The notes: generated by a model not told the origin, from the letters alone. A stretch of 64,000 nt of DNA from Sipunculus nudus (GCA_026874595.1 CM049320.1:22703714-22767713); one strand, 5' to 3'; numbered from the stretch's first letter, positions 35,970-47,218 are shown. Numbers and translations are program-made.

Positions 35970-38150
35970 CTGTAAAATTGATACGCTATCATTTCATTGC
36001 TAACATTGAACTCGAATGTAGACAGAGACACACATGTATAAGTCACGTAATGTTCCTACGAGCAAGGGTACGGCCGTTATACTTTATCAGATACCTTGCT
36101 TCATCTACAACTATAAACACTTAAATAACACATGAATCAAATAGAAAGCACTCACATCTGTGGTATATTTGAACTGTACCTAATGCACCATACACTCCTC
36201 ACGAGTGGTTATACATGCAGGAGCTCAGGCCTACTTCATTTTAACTACTGCCTTTAAAAGATTTTAGGGGTTTTGACACGAGGGATTGCACAGGGCTTAG
36301 AATCAGACCAACAAGAGTGGGGTATAGAGGATGTAAAATCAAAGTTAAAATGGATTGGATCTTGAACAATTGCAAGGTATAACTGATGCACAAGGAATGA
36401 TAATAGATAATTGCAAGTGCAGTACTAAAATGAATTGCAAACAGAGACACATTAAAAAATCACACAGAGAAATAAAATATCAAGTAATGCATGTGATATT
36501 ATCCCTTTTCTACAATGGATTATAAATGTTAATTGGAGATGTTAAATAACCTTTCAAATACAGACAAGGCCTATATTTTAATTGCATAACGATAATGTAA
36601 ACAGGTGCATTTTCAACACTTCAACTAAGTAATTCATCTGCATTATCTTATTCTTGCCTTCCCCTAGCGACTAACAACTTCTGGAACTTTTTGTGCAGTG
36701 ATTGAAACATTTTGCACCAGATACCTGCAATCAAAGTCATGCAGAATATATACGAAGACTCTGAGACCAGTTGGTCAAGGATTAGTGTTTTCATCATGTT
36801 GATCTTCTCCATCAACCATACCCTGTTCTTCTTAATAAGTCTGTGTTGCACTTTAGCTCTTGTAAAATTGATACTCCATCTATTCAAGTGCTAACACTAA
36901 ACAAGAATGTAAACAGAGACACACATGTATCAGTCACATGATCTTCCTACCAGCAAGGGTATGACTGGTAAACTTTACCAGATACCTTACCTCATCATCA
37001 ACTACGAACATTAAAATAACACGATTCAACTAGAAAGCACTCACATCTGTGGTATATTTGATCTGTAAACAATGCACTTTACACTCCTAGTGCAACGGTT
37101 ATACTTGCAGTCGTTTCAGACCAACTTCATTTTAACTACACTGGTCAGATAGCACATTTGTCTTACAGTTGTTACAGGCCTTTTTTTATTTTACTTCTGT
37201 TTTAATCAGTTTTTTTGGTTTTGGACACCAGGAATGGCGCAGTGCTAGGAATCAGACCAACAAGAGTGGGGTGTCAGGATTTAAAATGCATAATGGATGC
37301 ACAATGCATTACCACACCCATTGGTCCTATTACAATTATTTGCGCTGTGTGAGACTTCAAGGCAAGAGAATCAAAGTTAAAATGGATTGGATCTGGCACA
37401 TTTGCAAAGTATAACCAATGCGCAAAGAATGATAATGGATCATTACAAGTGCAGTACTAAAAACAACTGCAAAAAAACACATTTAAAAAGCACACATACA
37501 AATAAATTATCAAGTACCACATGATAATATTCCCTTATACAATAGATTATAAAAGTTTAATAGCCGATGTTAAATAACCTTTCAAATACGGACAATGCTT
37601 TATTTAAGTTGCATAAAGATAATGTGAACCAGTGCATTCTTATTACTAACCACTCAAGAATTCATCTGCAGTTTCTGTTTCATGCCTTCCCCTCGCTAGT
37701 AACAACTTCTGGAACTTTTTGTGCAGTGATTGAAACATTTTGCACCAGATACCTGCAATCAGTCATGCAGAATATTCACAATGAAGTAGAACGTGATATA
37801 ATGCATATGATAAGCCTCCTCATCCGCTTTCTCATAAGAAAGAGACCTTTTGTCTGCATCAGTGTGGCGAACAGCAGAAATGAAGCAAGAATACACATAG
37901 AATATGCTCAGCTTTCATTTGATGTGCGTCAGGCATGCTGTGGGCATAAATCATGCGGTCTGGAATCAACTTGGCATGCACACTGCTTACACAATTCATA
38001 TTGCCCTAATATGCAATGGATGCACTGAATCTGTACTTTCTTACAATAATGTCATAATTATCTTATATATCTAGTTTTAGGGTGGATTTACCATGTAACA
38101 ATTATCACACAACATTGTTATACTGTGGATGAAGTACCAGTTTTCCTTAC

Positions 38151-38287
38151 TTTGAGAGCAGTTAGTTGAGTCTGAGATATAACACCATCCTGAATCAGTT
38201 GAACAAGGATAAGTGTGTTGGTCATGTCGATCCTCTCAATCAACCATACCCTGTTCTTTGTTATTAGTGTGTGCTGCGCTGAATCTC
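38151..38287 (-). CDS. A2 (CARD-like) exon, intact
   Basis: Open 45-codon frame. The acceptor is gttacag and the donor GTAAGG. Confidence 0.5.
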
Positions 38288-39046
38288 CTGTAACATTGAT
38301 ACGCTATCATTTCATGTCTAACATTGAACTCAAATGTAGACAGAGACACACATGTATAAGTCACATAATGTTCCTAAGAGCAAGGGTACGGCCGTTATAC
38401 TTTACCAGATACCTTGCTTCATCTACAACTATAAAAACTTAAATAACACATGAATCAAATAGAAAGCACTCACATCTGTGGTATATTCGAACTGTACCTA
38501 ATGCACCATACACTCCTCACGAGTGGTTATACATGCAGGAGCTCAGGCCTACTTCATTTTAACTACTGCCTTGAAAAGATTTTAGGGGTTTTGACACGAG
38601 GGATTGCACAGGGCTTAAAATCAGACCAACAAGAGTGGGGTATAGAGGATGTAAAATCAAAGTTAAAATGGAATGTATCTTGAACAATTGCAAGGTATAA
38701 CTGATGCACAGGGAATGATAATAGATAATTGCAAGTGCAGTACTAAAATGAATTGCAAACAGAGACACATAAAAAATCACACATAGAAATAAAATATCAA
38801 GTAATGCATGTGATATTATCCCTTTTCTACAATGGATTATAAATGTTAATTGGAGATGTTAAATAACCTTTCAAATACAGACAAGGCCTATATTTTAATT
38901 GCATAACGATAATGTAAACAGGTGCATTTTCAACACTTCAACTAAGTAATTCATCTGCATTATCTTATTCTTGCCTTCCCCTAGCGACTAACAACTTCTG
39001 GAACAATTCATATTGCCCTAATATGCAATGGATGCACTGAATCTGT

Positions 39047-39349
39047 ACTTATGCGTTAGATGTGTGTTGCTCATTAGTCAAAGTAATGAAAAATTTTCGA
39101 AATTTTAAGCATATAGCTGCGAATTAAAAAATTCTATAAATTACCTCATAAGACTTGATATCAGCAGGCGTGTGACAGGGCCTTTAAAATCACATTCTGT
39201 TATCAGAACCTTATCTTGGTTGTCATGCTCTGACAGACATAGTCTTTTCTATGGATGTTGATCCAAATCGTGCAGTTTACTAGCAACTTTAAACCAGAAA
39301 TACTCGTATATTCACAAGTGTCATGCTACAGAAACCTAACAGAAGTGTG

Positions 39350-39403
<54 letters not shown>

Positions 39404-39690
39404 CATCAAAGTAATCTGCATATATAACATACCTGACAAGTTGTGATTTCACCACTTTTTCATTTAAGAACCTTAATCAGACGTGTGGGCCCTACCGACC
39501 TGTCACCTTGGTAAATTCGCTTTCGTCTTAACCCTCTCCAGGCAACAAACCATAATAGTTCTTCACTCTCCCTTCATAGTTTAACTCTCATTTTTAAGAT
39601 AAACATTGTTACATAAAAAATAAGAAAATATCAAACATAAACCACAGTACATCATAGTCTTTATATGGATTACATATAAAATGAAACTTC
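39047..39690. repeat. Non-array insert with (TA)n, second copy
   Basis: A copy of 31540-32190 at offset of about 7491. The TA run is shorter here (about 39354-39402), and TATCGTCTTATC near 39537 is missing. Otherwise near-identical. Confidence 0.7.
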
Positions 39691-39800
39691 TTACAATAAT
39701 GTCATAATTATCTTATATATCTAGTTTTAGGGTGGATTTACCATGTAACAATGGTCACACAATATCGTTATTCTTTGGACTAAGTACCAGTTTCCCTTAC

Positions 39801-39952
39801 TTGGAGAGCATCTAGCTGACTCTAGATCTGTGACATCACACCATCCTGAACCAATTAGTAATTCATCTGCAGTGTCCCTTCTTGCCTTCCCCTCGCGACT
39901 TACAACTTCTGGATCTTTTTGTGCAGTGATTGAAACATTTTGCACCAGATAC
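39801..39952 (-). pseudogene. B exon fused to A-exon tail, second copy
   Basis: Same structure as 32310-32461. Module B (39852-39952) is intact through REGKARRDTADELLIG, and the A tail (39801-39851) follows without an intron. Confidence 0.5.
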
Positions 39953-40404
39953 TTGCAATCACAAGTCATGCAGAATATATACGAAGACTCTGAGATATAA
40001 CACCATCCTGAATCAGTTGATCAAGGATAAGTGTGTTGGTCATGTCGATCTTCTCAATCAACCATACCCTGTTCTTCGTTACAAGTCAGCTGTGCGCTGA
40101 ATCTCCTGTAAAATTGATACCCTATCTATTCAAGTGCATACGCTAGACAAGAGCAAGAATGTACTGAGACACATGTATCAGTCATGGCTGTATACATTAT
40201 CAGATACTTAGCTTCATCAACAACTACAAACACTAAATAACACATGAATCAACTAGAAAGCACTCATATCTGTGGTATATTGGATCTGTAAACAATGCAC
40301 CATACACTCTTCTTGCAGTGTTTATACATGCAGTCGTTTGCTCCCAAGATACTGAAGCAACACCCTGGCAGACAGTAGTTACCCTATGTCTCCATAAACT
40401 CCTA

Positions 40405-40578
40405 AAAGAATGATTCACTCACAGTGGTAACAATGGAACCACAATCTAAGAGACTAGAAACATCACAAGAGCCAAACTTAGCCCTAACAATTGGTCTGCC
40501 ACCAATACTCTTACTTATAAAGTCATTTTCAGTTGAGCCTGCACCCGACCCCCCAACTACTTGGCTCTCTGAAACTGT
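40405..40578 (-). pseudogene. Ty3/Gypsy-type protease fragment, copy 2
   Basis: Duplicate of 32914-33087 at offset 7491, with the same D-C-G site and the same flanking stops. The fragment therefore predates the segmental duplication. Confidence 0.6.
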
Positions 40579-40667
40579 TTAAAGGTGCATCATCGGGCCC
40601 TGATGTTCCAGGTAACAATTATCACACAACACTGTTATTCTGTGGATGAAGTACCGGTTTCCCGTAC

Positions 40668-40804
40668 TTTGATAGCAACAAGCTGACTGTGGGACATCAC
40701 ACCAACCTGGACCAGCTGGTCAAGGATAAGTGTGTTCATCACTTCGATCTTCTCGATCAACCACTACCTGTTCTTCATTATAAGTCTGTGTTGCGCTTTA
40801 TCTC
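40668..40804 (-). pseudogene. A-type exon with stop
   Basis: Duplicate of 33177-33313 with the same TAG before the Trp codon. Confidence 0.55.
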
Positions 40805-41425
40805 CTGTAAAATTGATACCACATCAATTCAAGTGCTAACAATAAACAAGAATGTAGACAGAGAAACACATGTATCAGTCACCTGATCTTCCTACCAGCA
40901 AGGGTATGGCCGTTATACCTTTCTTCATCGCCAACTACAAACACTAAAATAACACATGGATCACCTGAGGTCTCACCAAAATAGCAGGGGGTGCAGAATG
41001 CCGATGGAGGGGGGAGGGTATTGGAGGGGGTGTACCACTCCAGTGGTCTGATAGTGTTTGAAAAAACAATGTTTTCTACTGAATTCTGGTGCATTTTTGC
41101 TGTAATTTATTGTTAGCCCAACAGACCTGCCATCTTGGTAATCCCGCATTCGTTTTAGCACTCTTCAGGCAACATACCATAGTTGCACTTCACTCTCCCT
41201 TAATATTCTTATTTTAGTGATTAAAATTGTTACACTAAAAATAAGAAAATATAACATATTTAAACCAAAGTACTTACATCATAGCCTTATGTTTATTACA
41301 TGTTATATAAACTGTGTTTCAATAATGTCACAATTATCATTAATATCTAGTTTTAGGGTGGATTCACAATGTAACAATTATCACACAACATTGTTATTCT
41401 GTGGATAAAGTACCAGTTTCCCTTA

Positions 41426-41562
41426 CTTTGAGAGCAACAAGGTGACTCTGAGATATAACACCATCCTGGACCAGCTGGTCAAGGATAAGTGTGTTTGTCA
41501 TGTCTGTCTTCCCGAGAAACTATACCTTATTGTTCTTAATAAGTCTGCAGTGGGCTGAATCT
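41426..41562 (-). pseudogene. A-type exon with stop
   Basis: Duplicate of 33935-34071, with the stop at the Trp position kept. Confidence 0.55.
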
Positions 41563-41676
41563 CCTGATAAATTGATACCCTATCAAATCAAATACTAACA
41601 CTTTAGGGTGGATGTACCATGCTACAATTATCAAACAACATTGTAATTCTTTGGAGGAAGTTTGGGTTTCCCTTAC

Positions 41677-41813
41677 TTTGAGAGCAACAAGCTGACTCTG
41701 AGATATAACACCATCCTGAACCAGTTGAACAAGGATAAGTGTGTTGGTCATGTCGATATTCTCAGTCAACCATACCCTGTTCTTTGTTGTCAGTCTGGGA
41801 TGTGCTGAATCTT
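41677..41813 (-). CDS. A-type (CARD-like) exon, intact, most complete
   Basis: 137-nt exon with tttacag acceptor and GTAAGG donor, all 45 codons open. It reads EDSAHPRLTTKNRVWLTENI, then DMTNTLILVQLVQDGVISQS. The frame also stays open through the following intron-like 140 nt (VRETQTSSKELQCCLIIVAW), so a read-through form would be 98 codons (41536-41832). The CARD H1-H3 pattern is clear. Whether the domain is completed by the read-through or by a spliced exon cannot be decided here. Confidence 0.5.
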
Positions 41814-41986
41814 CTGTAAAATTGATACCCATCAGTTCAAGTTATAACACTGAACAAGGATGTAGACGGAGACACACATGTATCAGTCACGTGATTTTCT
41901 TTGTGCAAGGATATGGCCTTTATACTCTGCCAGATATCTTGCTTCATTGACAACTACACACACTTAAATAACACATGGATCAACTA

Positions 41987-42230
41987 GAAAGCACTAGATG
42001 GATTACATATAATATAATCTGTGTTACATCCAGCACTCCTCTTTTTATACCTCGTCCCGAGGAACTATCACTTGCTATTGGAACTTTCTACTGGTACAGA
42101 CTGGAAACCTGCTGACCTTGGTTCTTGAAAAAGATTTGTATGGTGTCCTGCAGTTCGTCAGGTAACTGGTATTCTTCCTGATTCAGCTGATTAAGGATTA
42201 TTGTGTTTATCACATCAATCTTTGGGGATA
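41987..42230 (-). repeat. Diverged direct repeat, copy 1
   Basis: TAGATGGATTACATATAA, then CTTTCTACTGGTACAGAC and CTGACCTTGGTTCT, recur in the same order at 43610-43860. On the minus strand both copies carry the A-related KIDVINT/KIEVINT segment followed by EYQLP. They flank the integrase fragment but are not demonstrable LTRs. Confidence 0.55.
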
Positions 42231-42675
42231 AACCTCGTGTGGCTGCCACTGTTAGCCAGCGAGAGGGCTCATTATCTGGACGTATCTTATAACACTGGCC
42301 CCTTCCTGTCGGCAATTCCTGGACGCCTCTGTAACTTACCACTTTTGCGAGCTTATACAGTAAAGCACGCATATATGAAATCCAGTTCGCCACAGAAAGA
42401 TTTGATTTTCTGCCCTCATAGGCCTCTTTGGTGTGCTGCTCAAAGACTCTGTGACCACCAGTTTGGACTTCACACCTCTCGCATTCAGTCAATGGGTCCA
42501 CATACCACGGGAAACGTCTATCATTTCCATGCCTCCTTGAGTTAGGTACTCTTTCTGACATGCAGAACGGAACACCATCCTTGGCATTCCCTGAAACTGG
42601 CATGCCAGTAGATATCCTGTGTGCTAGCTCTTGGATTCTTGATTTTGAAGGTGATGTTGTCACACTCCTTGCCAT
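42088..42675 (-). CDS. Unidentified 195-codon ORF with A-related C-terminus
   Basis: The longest open frame in the window. I do not recognise its N-terminal 150 residues. They contain CERCEVQTGGHRVFEQH (C-x2-C-x6-H-x5-H), a possible zinc-binding site. The C-terminus (KIDVINTIILNQLNQ, then EEYQLPDELQDTIQ and NQGQQVSSLYQ) clearly derives from the same source as module A. A related, frameshifted copy of this end is at 43702-43941. The ORF is just downstream of an integrase fragment on the same strand, so it may be a 3' ORF of that retroelement, or a chimera made when A sequence joined it. No upstream promoter or intron is evident. The in-frame stop before the Met is 11 codons upstream. Confidence 0.45.
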   Translation of the reverse strand: MARSVTTSPSKSRIQELAHRISTGMPVSGNAKDGVPFCMSERVPNSRRHGNDRRFPWYVDPLTECERCEVQTGGHRVFEQHTKEAYEGRKSNLSVANWISYMRALLYKLAKVVSYRGVQELPTGRGQCYKIRPDNEPSRWLTVAATRGLSPKIDVINTIILNQLNQEEYQLPDELQDTIQIFFKNQGQQVSSLYQ

Positions 42676-42867
42676 GCCACCAGAAGGAAGTTGCTCTACT
42701 TGAGGCTGTCATGCTATCTACAATACACAATTATAGCCCTATTTATAGAATACTCCTACTTGCTTTCATCTACATACACATTTGAATTTAGCTGTGCCCT
42801 GTACATCTGCTAATCATTGTACTGAGCAGTACTTTTATCGGGTGGCCAAACTTTGTCTTTATCCAAG

Positions 42868-42985
42868 AATGTGTCTTGACATAGCAGCAGTGAGTGCTTT
42901 GTCAACATCTGAGCTCCCCGGGGTCTCCACCTTGTCCTCAGAACCCCCAGACTTAATCTCCGGCCCCTGCAAAGCATTCTAGCTT
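42868..42985 (-). pseudogene. Possible continuation of integrase reading frame
   Basis: An open minus-strand segment (LQGPEIKSGGSEDKVETPGS, ending at TAA after SRHILG) lies directly after the integrase stop but in another frame. The composition is acidic and Ser/Gly rich, as in the tails of Ty3/Gypsy polyproteins. Weak. Confidence 0.3.
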
Positions 42986-43373
42986 ACCTTGCTTGCTGGT
43001 CATCCAGTATTCCCAGGGTTTGGCGGAGCCATATCACCAATTTAGGAATGAAATCTCCCACATAGCGCTTGAGCCTGTCATAATGGAACATCATTTTCTT
43101 CTTGGCATCTTGTATTTCATAAAGCACAGGGCAAAGACGCTTTGTCACTATGCAAAGCCCCTTACAGGGAGACAACAACTTAGAACTTTTGCAAACCAAT
43201 TTAGTTAAATCAAGGGTAACAATGAGGTCTCCCACATTGTACTGACAGAAGTTCATTCTGAGATCATAACGCTTCTTTTGAACCTCCTTAGCGGTTTTCA
43301 GGTGTTGCCTTGTGAGACCATGAACTCGCTCCAACTCATCTTGTAAGTTCGCCACATAATCTGCCGGTTCCAT
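42984..43373 (-). pseudogene. Ty3/Gypsy integrase C-terminal fragment
   Basis: 129 open codons. The pattern DYVANLQDELERVHGLTRQH, then AKEVQKKRYD, NVGDLIV, VLYEIQ and FHYDRLKRYVGD is that of the integrase C-terminal region of Ty3/Gypsy Pol. This is the region after the catalytic core, with the GPY/F-type fold and the V-H-x-D-R-L-K-x-Y tail. The core with its D,D-35-E residues, and reverse transcriptase, are absent, and module A-like DNA begins immediately upstream at about 43380. A truncated, inactive fragment. Confidence 0.75.
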
Positions 43374-43379
43374 TAGATT

Positions 43380-43600
43380 TCAGTTGATTATTGCCATACC
43401 CTGGGATAAGTCCTAAGGTTGGTTCGTTACTTCAATCTTCTTGATTGTCTGCACTGCGCCGAATCTCCTGTAAAACTGATACCCATCAATCCAAGTGTAA
43501 CACGTGTGAGTCACGTGATCTTCCCACCAACAAGGGTATAGCCGTTATACTTTACCAGATATCTTGCTTCACCAATAACTACAAACACTAAACGACACAT
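43380..43600 (-). pseudogene. Decayed A-type module
   Basis: The text GCGCCGAATCTCCTGTAAAA (acceptor side) and GTCACGTGATCTTCC are typical of the array unit, but most of the exon is deleted. Confidence 0.5.
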
Positions 43601-43609
43601 GAATCAATT

Positions 43610-43941
43610 AGAAACCACTAGATGGATTACATATAAAATTATCTTGTGTTACGTTCAGCGCTCCTCTTTTGTTACCTTCCCTGAAGAACCATCACCTACT
43701 ATCAGAACTTTCTACTGGTACAGACCGGAAACTTGCTGACCTTGGTTCTCGAAAAAGCTTTGTATTGTGTCCCGCAGTACACCGGTAACTGGTATTCTTT
43801 ATGACTATCCTCATCATAAGGATTCTGGTCTTGGGCCAGCTGTTCAAGGATAAGTGTGTTTATCACTTCAATCTTCTCGATCAACCATACTCTGTTCTTT
43901 GTTGTAAGTCTGCGGTGTGCTGATCTCCTTGAGAGAATCAC
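43610..43941 (-). pseudogene. A-related module with EYQLP extension, frameshifted
   Basis: Open for 79 codons (43702-43941). It reads RRSAHRRLTTKNRVWLIEKI, then EVINTLILEQLAQDQNPYDE, then KEYQLP. After that the frame differs by one base from the related end at 42088-42230 (DTIQ-FF-NQGQQVS). It shows that the KNRVWLIEKI module once continued into the EYQLP segment. Second copy of the direct repeat at 41987-42230. Confidence 0.5.
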
Positions 43942-43949
43942 GTGAAATA

Positions 43950-44090
43950 AAATCCTCCACAGACTGAGGGATACTATTTCCGAGGGGAGATGTCCTAACC
44001 GGAATTGAGGGATAGCCCCTGCTATGGAAGGGGCGGCAGAAACCGAATCGGAATCTAACTGTGGAGGAAGAGGGTCAACTGAGGAGGGAG
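43950..44090 (-). pseudogene. Possible Ty3/Gypsy gag remnant
   Basis: A minus-strand open segment includes CRPFHSRGYP, which resembles a degraded CCHC zinc knuckle with the last Cys replaced. It continues with SVEDFISRDSL. Suggestive only because other Gypsy fragments lie nearby. Confidence 0.25.
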
Positions 44091-44093
44091 ACG

Positions 44094-44230
44094 CAAGTGA
44101 GTTACTAGCTGACTCTGAGACATCACATCATCCTGAACCAGTTGATCAAGGATTAGTGTGTTGGTCACATCAATCGTCTCAGTCAACCATACCCTGTTCT
44201 TCGTTACAAGTCAGCAGTTCGCAGAGTCTC
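44094..44230 (-). pseudogene. A-type exon with stop, rightmost copy
   Basis: KNRVWLTETIDVTNTLILDQ is readable on the minus strand, but a TGA precedes it. It is the last array-type module before unique sequence begins at about 44400. Confidence 0.55.
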
Positions 44231-44399
44231 TTGTAAAATTTTTACCCTATCAGTTCAAGTGCTAACAATAAACAAGAATTTAGACAGAGACACACATGTA
44301 TCAGTCACGTGATCTTCCTACCTTGCTTCATCAACAACTACATACACTAAAATATCACATGAATCAACTAGGAAGCACTCACATCCATGGTTTATTGGA

Positions 44400-44790
44400 A
44401 TAACAATAAATCTGGATTATGTCTGTCTAATTTAAGAAAATGCGCCTTGGTCCTTTTCAGTTGATCAGAAGAATCAGAAGAATTGTGTGTATTCCTACAC
44501 TTTCACATGTTATTTTGTCCACCTGTAAGTTGAGATCCCCTGACTAAATGAATTTGCTGTAGCTTACTCTCTATTCAGTCATTGTCCCAATAATAAACTG
44601 GAGCATTCCTAACAATTAAACATGTTTTAGACTTGCCCAGTAAGCAGAATTAATAAAGGCATATGACCTCTACAGGGAGTTGTTATCGGCAGTGCTCATA
44701 ATTTTTTTTGTGCTGTTATTTTTCTCTAGTATTCCTAAATTGCACTCTTGTTAGCAAGTGTATTTCTTTAACAGTGGTGGTTTAATTAGG
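44400..44790. other. Unique sequence, no gene seen
   Basis: AT-rich DNA to the right of the array. No repeats, open frames or motifs could be recognised. Confidence 0.5.
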
Positions 44791-44799
44791 GGTGAACCT

Positions 44800-45370
44800 A
44801 CCAAGTCTGACATGCGACTCGACACAGGGCGACGCAAACTGACACTTGGTAGTGACAGTTTGCATCACCTAGCAAGTCTTGTAGTGTGTCCTGCAGCCAA
44901 AGTAGCAAAACAATTGACCTACGTACTCGCGACACACATGAGGTTTACGACACAGAGATTGCGTGTGTTGGTCAGAAGTTATTGTCAGTTTGCATCGCTC
45001 AGTCTGTCGTGGAGTGTGTAAAGTGTGTCATGTATCCAAATGCACTGCACGATTGGTACGTGTCATTTGTATAGAACAAGCCGACGCAACTGGACACGGC
45101 CTTCTACGCATGACAAATCGAATATGCTCGATTGTGTCATGAGGCCTGCGATACAAAGCTGACACTTTTGTCGTGTTGTGTGCTACTCCATGACGTGTTC
45201 TGTGACCTTGTTCACTGCCAAGACACAAGTAGACGTAGGGAAACATTATGTCATCCGAGTCCTATGGTGTGTCGATAGGTGTGTAAACACGCTTGTCGGT
45301 ATTGGTTGGTTCAGCCCTTTAGGGTCTGCAAGAACTGTTGTTACAGTGCACGTAGGACAACAAGAGTGAG
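44800..45370. repeat. Palindrome-rich GACAC/TGTC block
   Basis: The block is crowded with GACAC, GTGTC, TGTCG and CGACA words. It has several imperfect hairpins, such as CAAACTGACAC...GTGACAGTTTG (about 44835-44864) and CATGACAAATCGA...TCGATTGTGTCATG (45109-45142). GC is higher than in the flanks. No domain is recognised in its frames (up to 87 codons). Confidence 0.45.
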
Positions 45371-47200
45371 GACACACAACTGATATTGTTGTTTAGTTAC
45401 AGACACTTGGCTACCTTAAAAAGATCGCCTAGTTGTAACATAACTTAGGGAAACTTCGTTACCTGTGTAGAGTATTGACATTTCAGAACCGCGGGTCAGA
45501 AGATTTACCATCTTTAACTTTGCTGAATCTGCCTAAAGAAGCATCCTCTCCCCCTCCCCTTCCACGACTTCAGTCGCTAAGGTCACGCATCATGTGGACT
45601 GACTTAATTTGAGCAAAAAAAATAGGACATAGATATTAACATTGCTTGGAGGTTCCTGTTTTTCCTGTAAAGGAGTTAACGTTTGTGTAGAAGTTTTTCT
45701 TGGTTTCCAAAGATGTCACTCAAATGATACCAAGCCTTTCTCTTAGCTGTTTGCCCCCCCCCCCCCATATTTTTATTGCAATGCTCACAGTCCTTGGTTC
45801 AAATGGGATTATTAGTTTTTTTCTGAAATTCCTGTGAGGTTCTATGTATTAATTTCTAAGGCTTTCCGTTAAAATTATTACAGTAAAAAAAGTAATAATC
45901 AGCTGAGCGCCATGACCCAGTGGGTTACTCTTTTTACACGTGTCACCTAACATAAACATTTATTCCTTTGATTTACTTATGGTTAAATGACGGTCCATTT
46001 AACGGCCATAATCATTGAATTAACATTCTTATTTGAGAAAATATGTATATACACACATATATCGGAGTTTTTTTATCAAATTTTAATCATACTAATGCTC
46101 ATCTATTCAAGTGAGCAAATTACCTTTGTTCAATGAACAATGTTTACTTTTCCATCCTGTGAATAATCAAAATGTTACCTACATATAAACACCAACAAAA
46201 AAAATGCTTCAAACAAACGTTTTATACAGTTGAATATTCATTTAAAATGTGTGTATGTAACTATATTTAATATTTATTTATATTATTTTTTATTATGATT
46301 TATGCAACAAAATAGGCTGTGATAATGGAGGGAATTATTTTTTGAAATGGTTATTTCGAGGATTTCACTGTCCAAGTACATCATAGTAGTATAAGTTATG
46401 CGAGTATCACGGTAACAAGAAATATTGATATATGATGAAAAAAAGTCTACATTATCCTCAACATTATGTAATAAGGTGCATTATATTCAAGCTACAGTCA
46501 GTAAAATGGCCATATGCTGCATGAAGCTGCTTTATTATAATTTCGTTAATTATTGGAAGTTGAATATGAAGGGGCCAAATTTGTTTTTGTTGATATCGTC
46601 GAACAGAACGTAGACAGACCTTAAATTCAAATAATTTGACCGAAAAAATGGAGGTGTGCTTACCCCTTTCTGAATAGTCCTTGATTAGTTATAGTGGTGA
46701 TAATTCTGGTATCGTGAACTGTAATTAATGCACGTATATATTGTGTGTACCGGTCTTTGGCATAGTGGAATGTTATCAAGTAACATTTTATGATAGTATC
46801 TTTTATTGATAGTTATATCACTGATTGCTCATTTATGAATAAATTATAATTTTTCGGATGTTGGAATTGTTGTTTTTCTTGAACTATTAATTATATATGG
46901 TATATTAGGCTGCACTCGGTGTATGATGAGATGCATGTGAAAGATCGGGTAAGAGAGTTATAATAAATTAACAGGATGCAAAGTGAGTGTATGTGTGGGT
47001 GGGGCATAAGTTGCTCCACGGGACTTAAGTTTTAGTCTCCCATTGATTTACTACATACATTCAAGAATAATGAACTTACGATTGAATATATTTAAAGTAT
47101 ATTTTTTATACAGCTACATATATACAGTTACCAATACTGAACAATGCTCATTTGCATATTGCTAGGGAATATTTCAATCATATAAAGAACTATATGGAGA
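45371..47200. other. AT-rich region, no gene seen
   Basis: Contains a C13 run (45754-45766). At 45902-45940 there is a segment (CAGCTGAGCGCCATGACCC) resembling the right end of the element at 47881-52976. No supported coding sequence. Confidence 0.5.
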
Positions 47201-47218
47201 ATATAGGTCGGCTTCAGT

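Larger units (their letters stand above)
34430..39030 (-). repeat. Continuation of the 1.7-kb unit array
   Basis: After the non-unit stretch the array resumes with spacer S (landmark AGAAAGCACTCACATCTG at 34480), an A1-B pair at 34998-35222 and an A1' junction at 35476-35676. A2 exons follow at 35833 and 38151, with a foldback-bearing spacer near 37255. Part of this (37160-38028) is a copy of 30650-31528 at offset 6500. Confidence 0.75.

Noticed and set aside
4042-41850. CRISPR-like array
   Set aside because: The repeats are 137 nt to 7.8 kb with intron-like spacers that are themselves repeated. The genome is eukaryotic.
41987-43860. LTR pair of a complete retrotransposon
   Set aside because: The direct repeats are diverged, lack TG...CA ends and a primer binding site that I can see, and enclose only an integrase tail and one ORF.
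44758-45369. Plus-strand frames of 62-87 codons
   Set aside because: They lie in the palindrome-rich block, with no conserved motif and overlapping frames on both strands.
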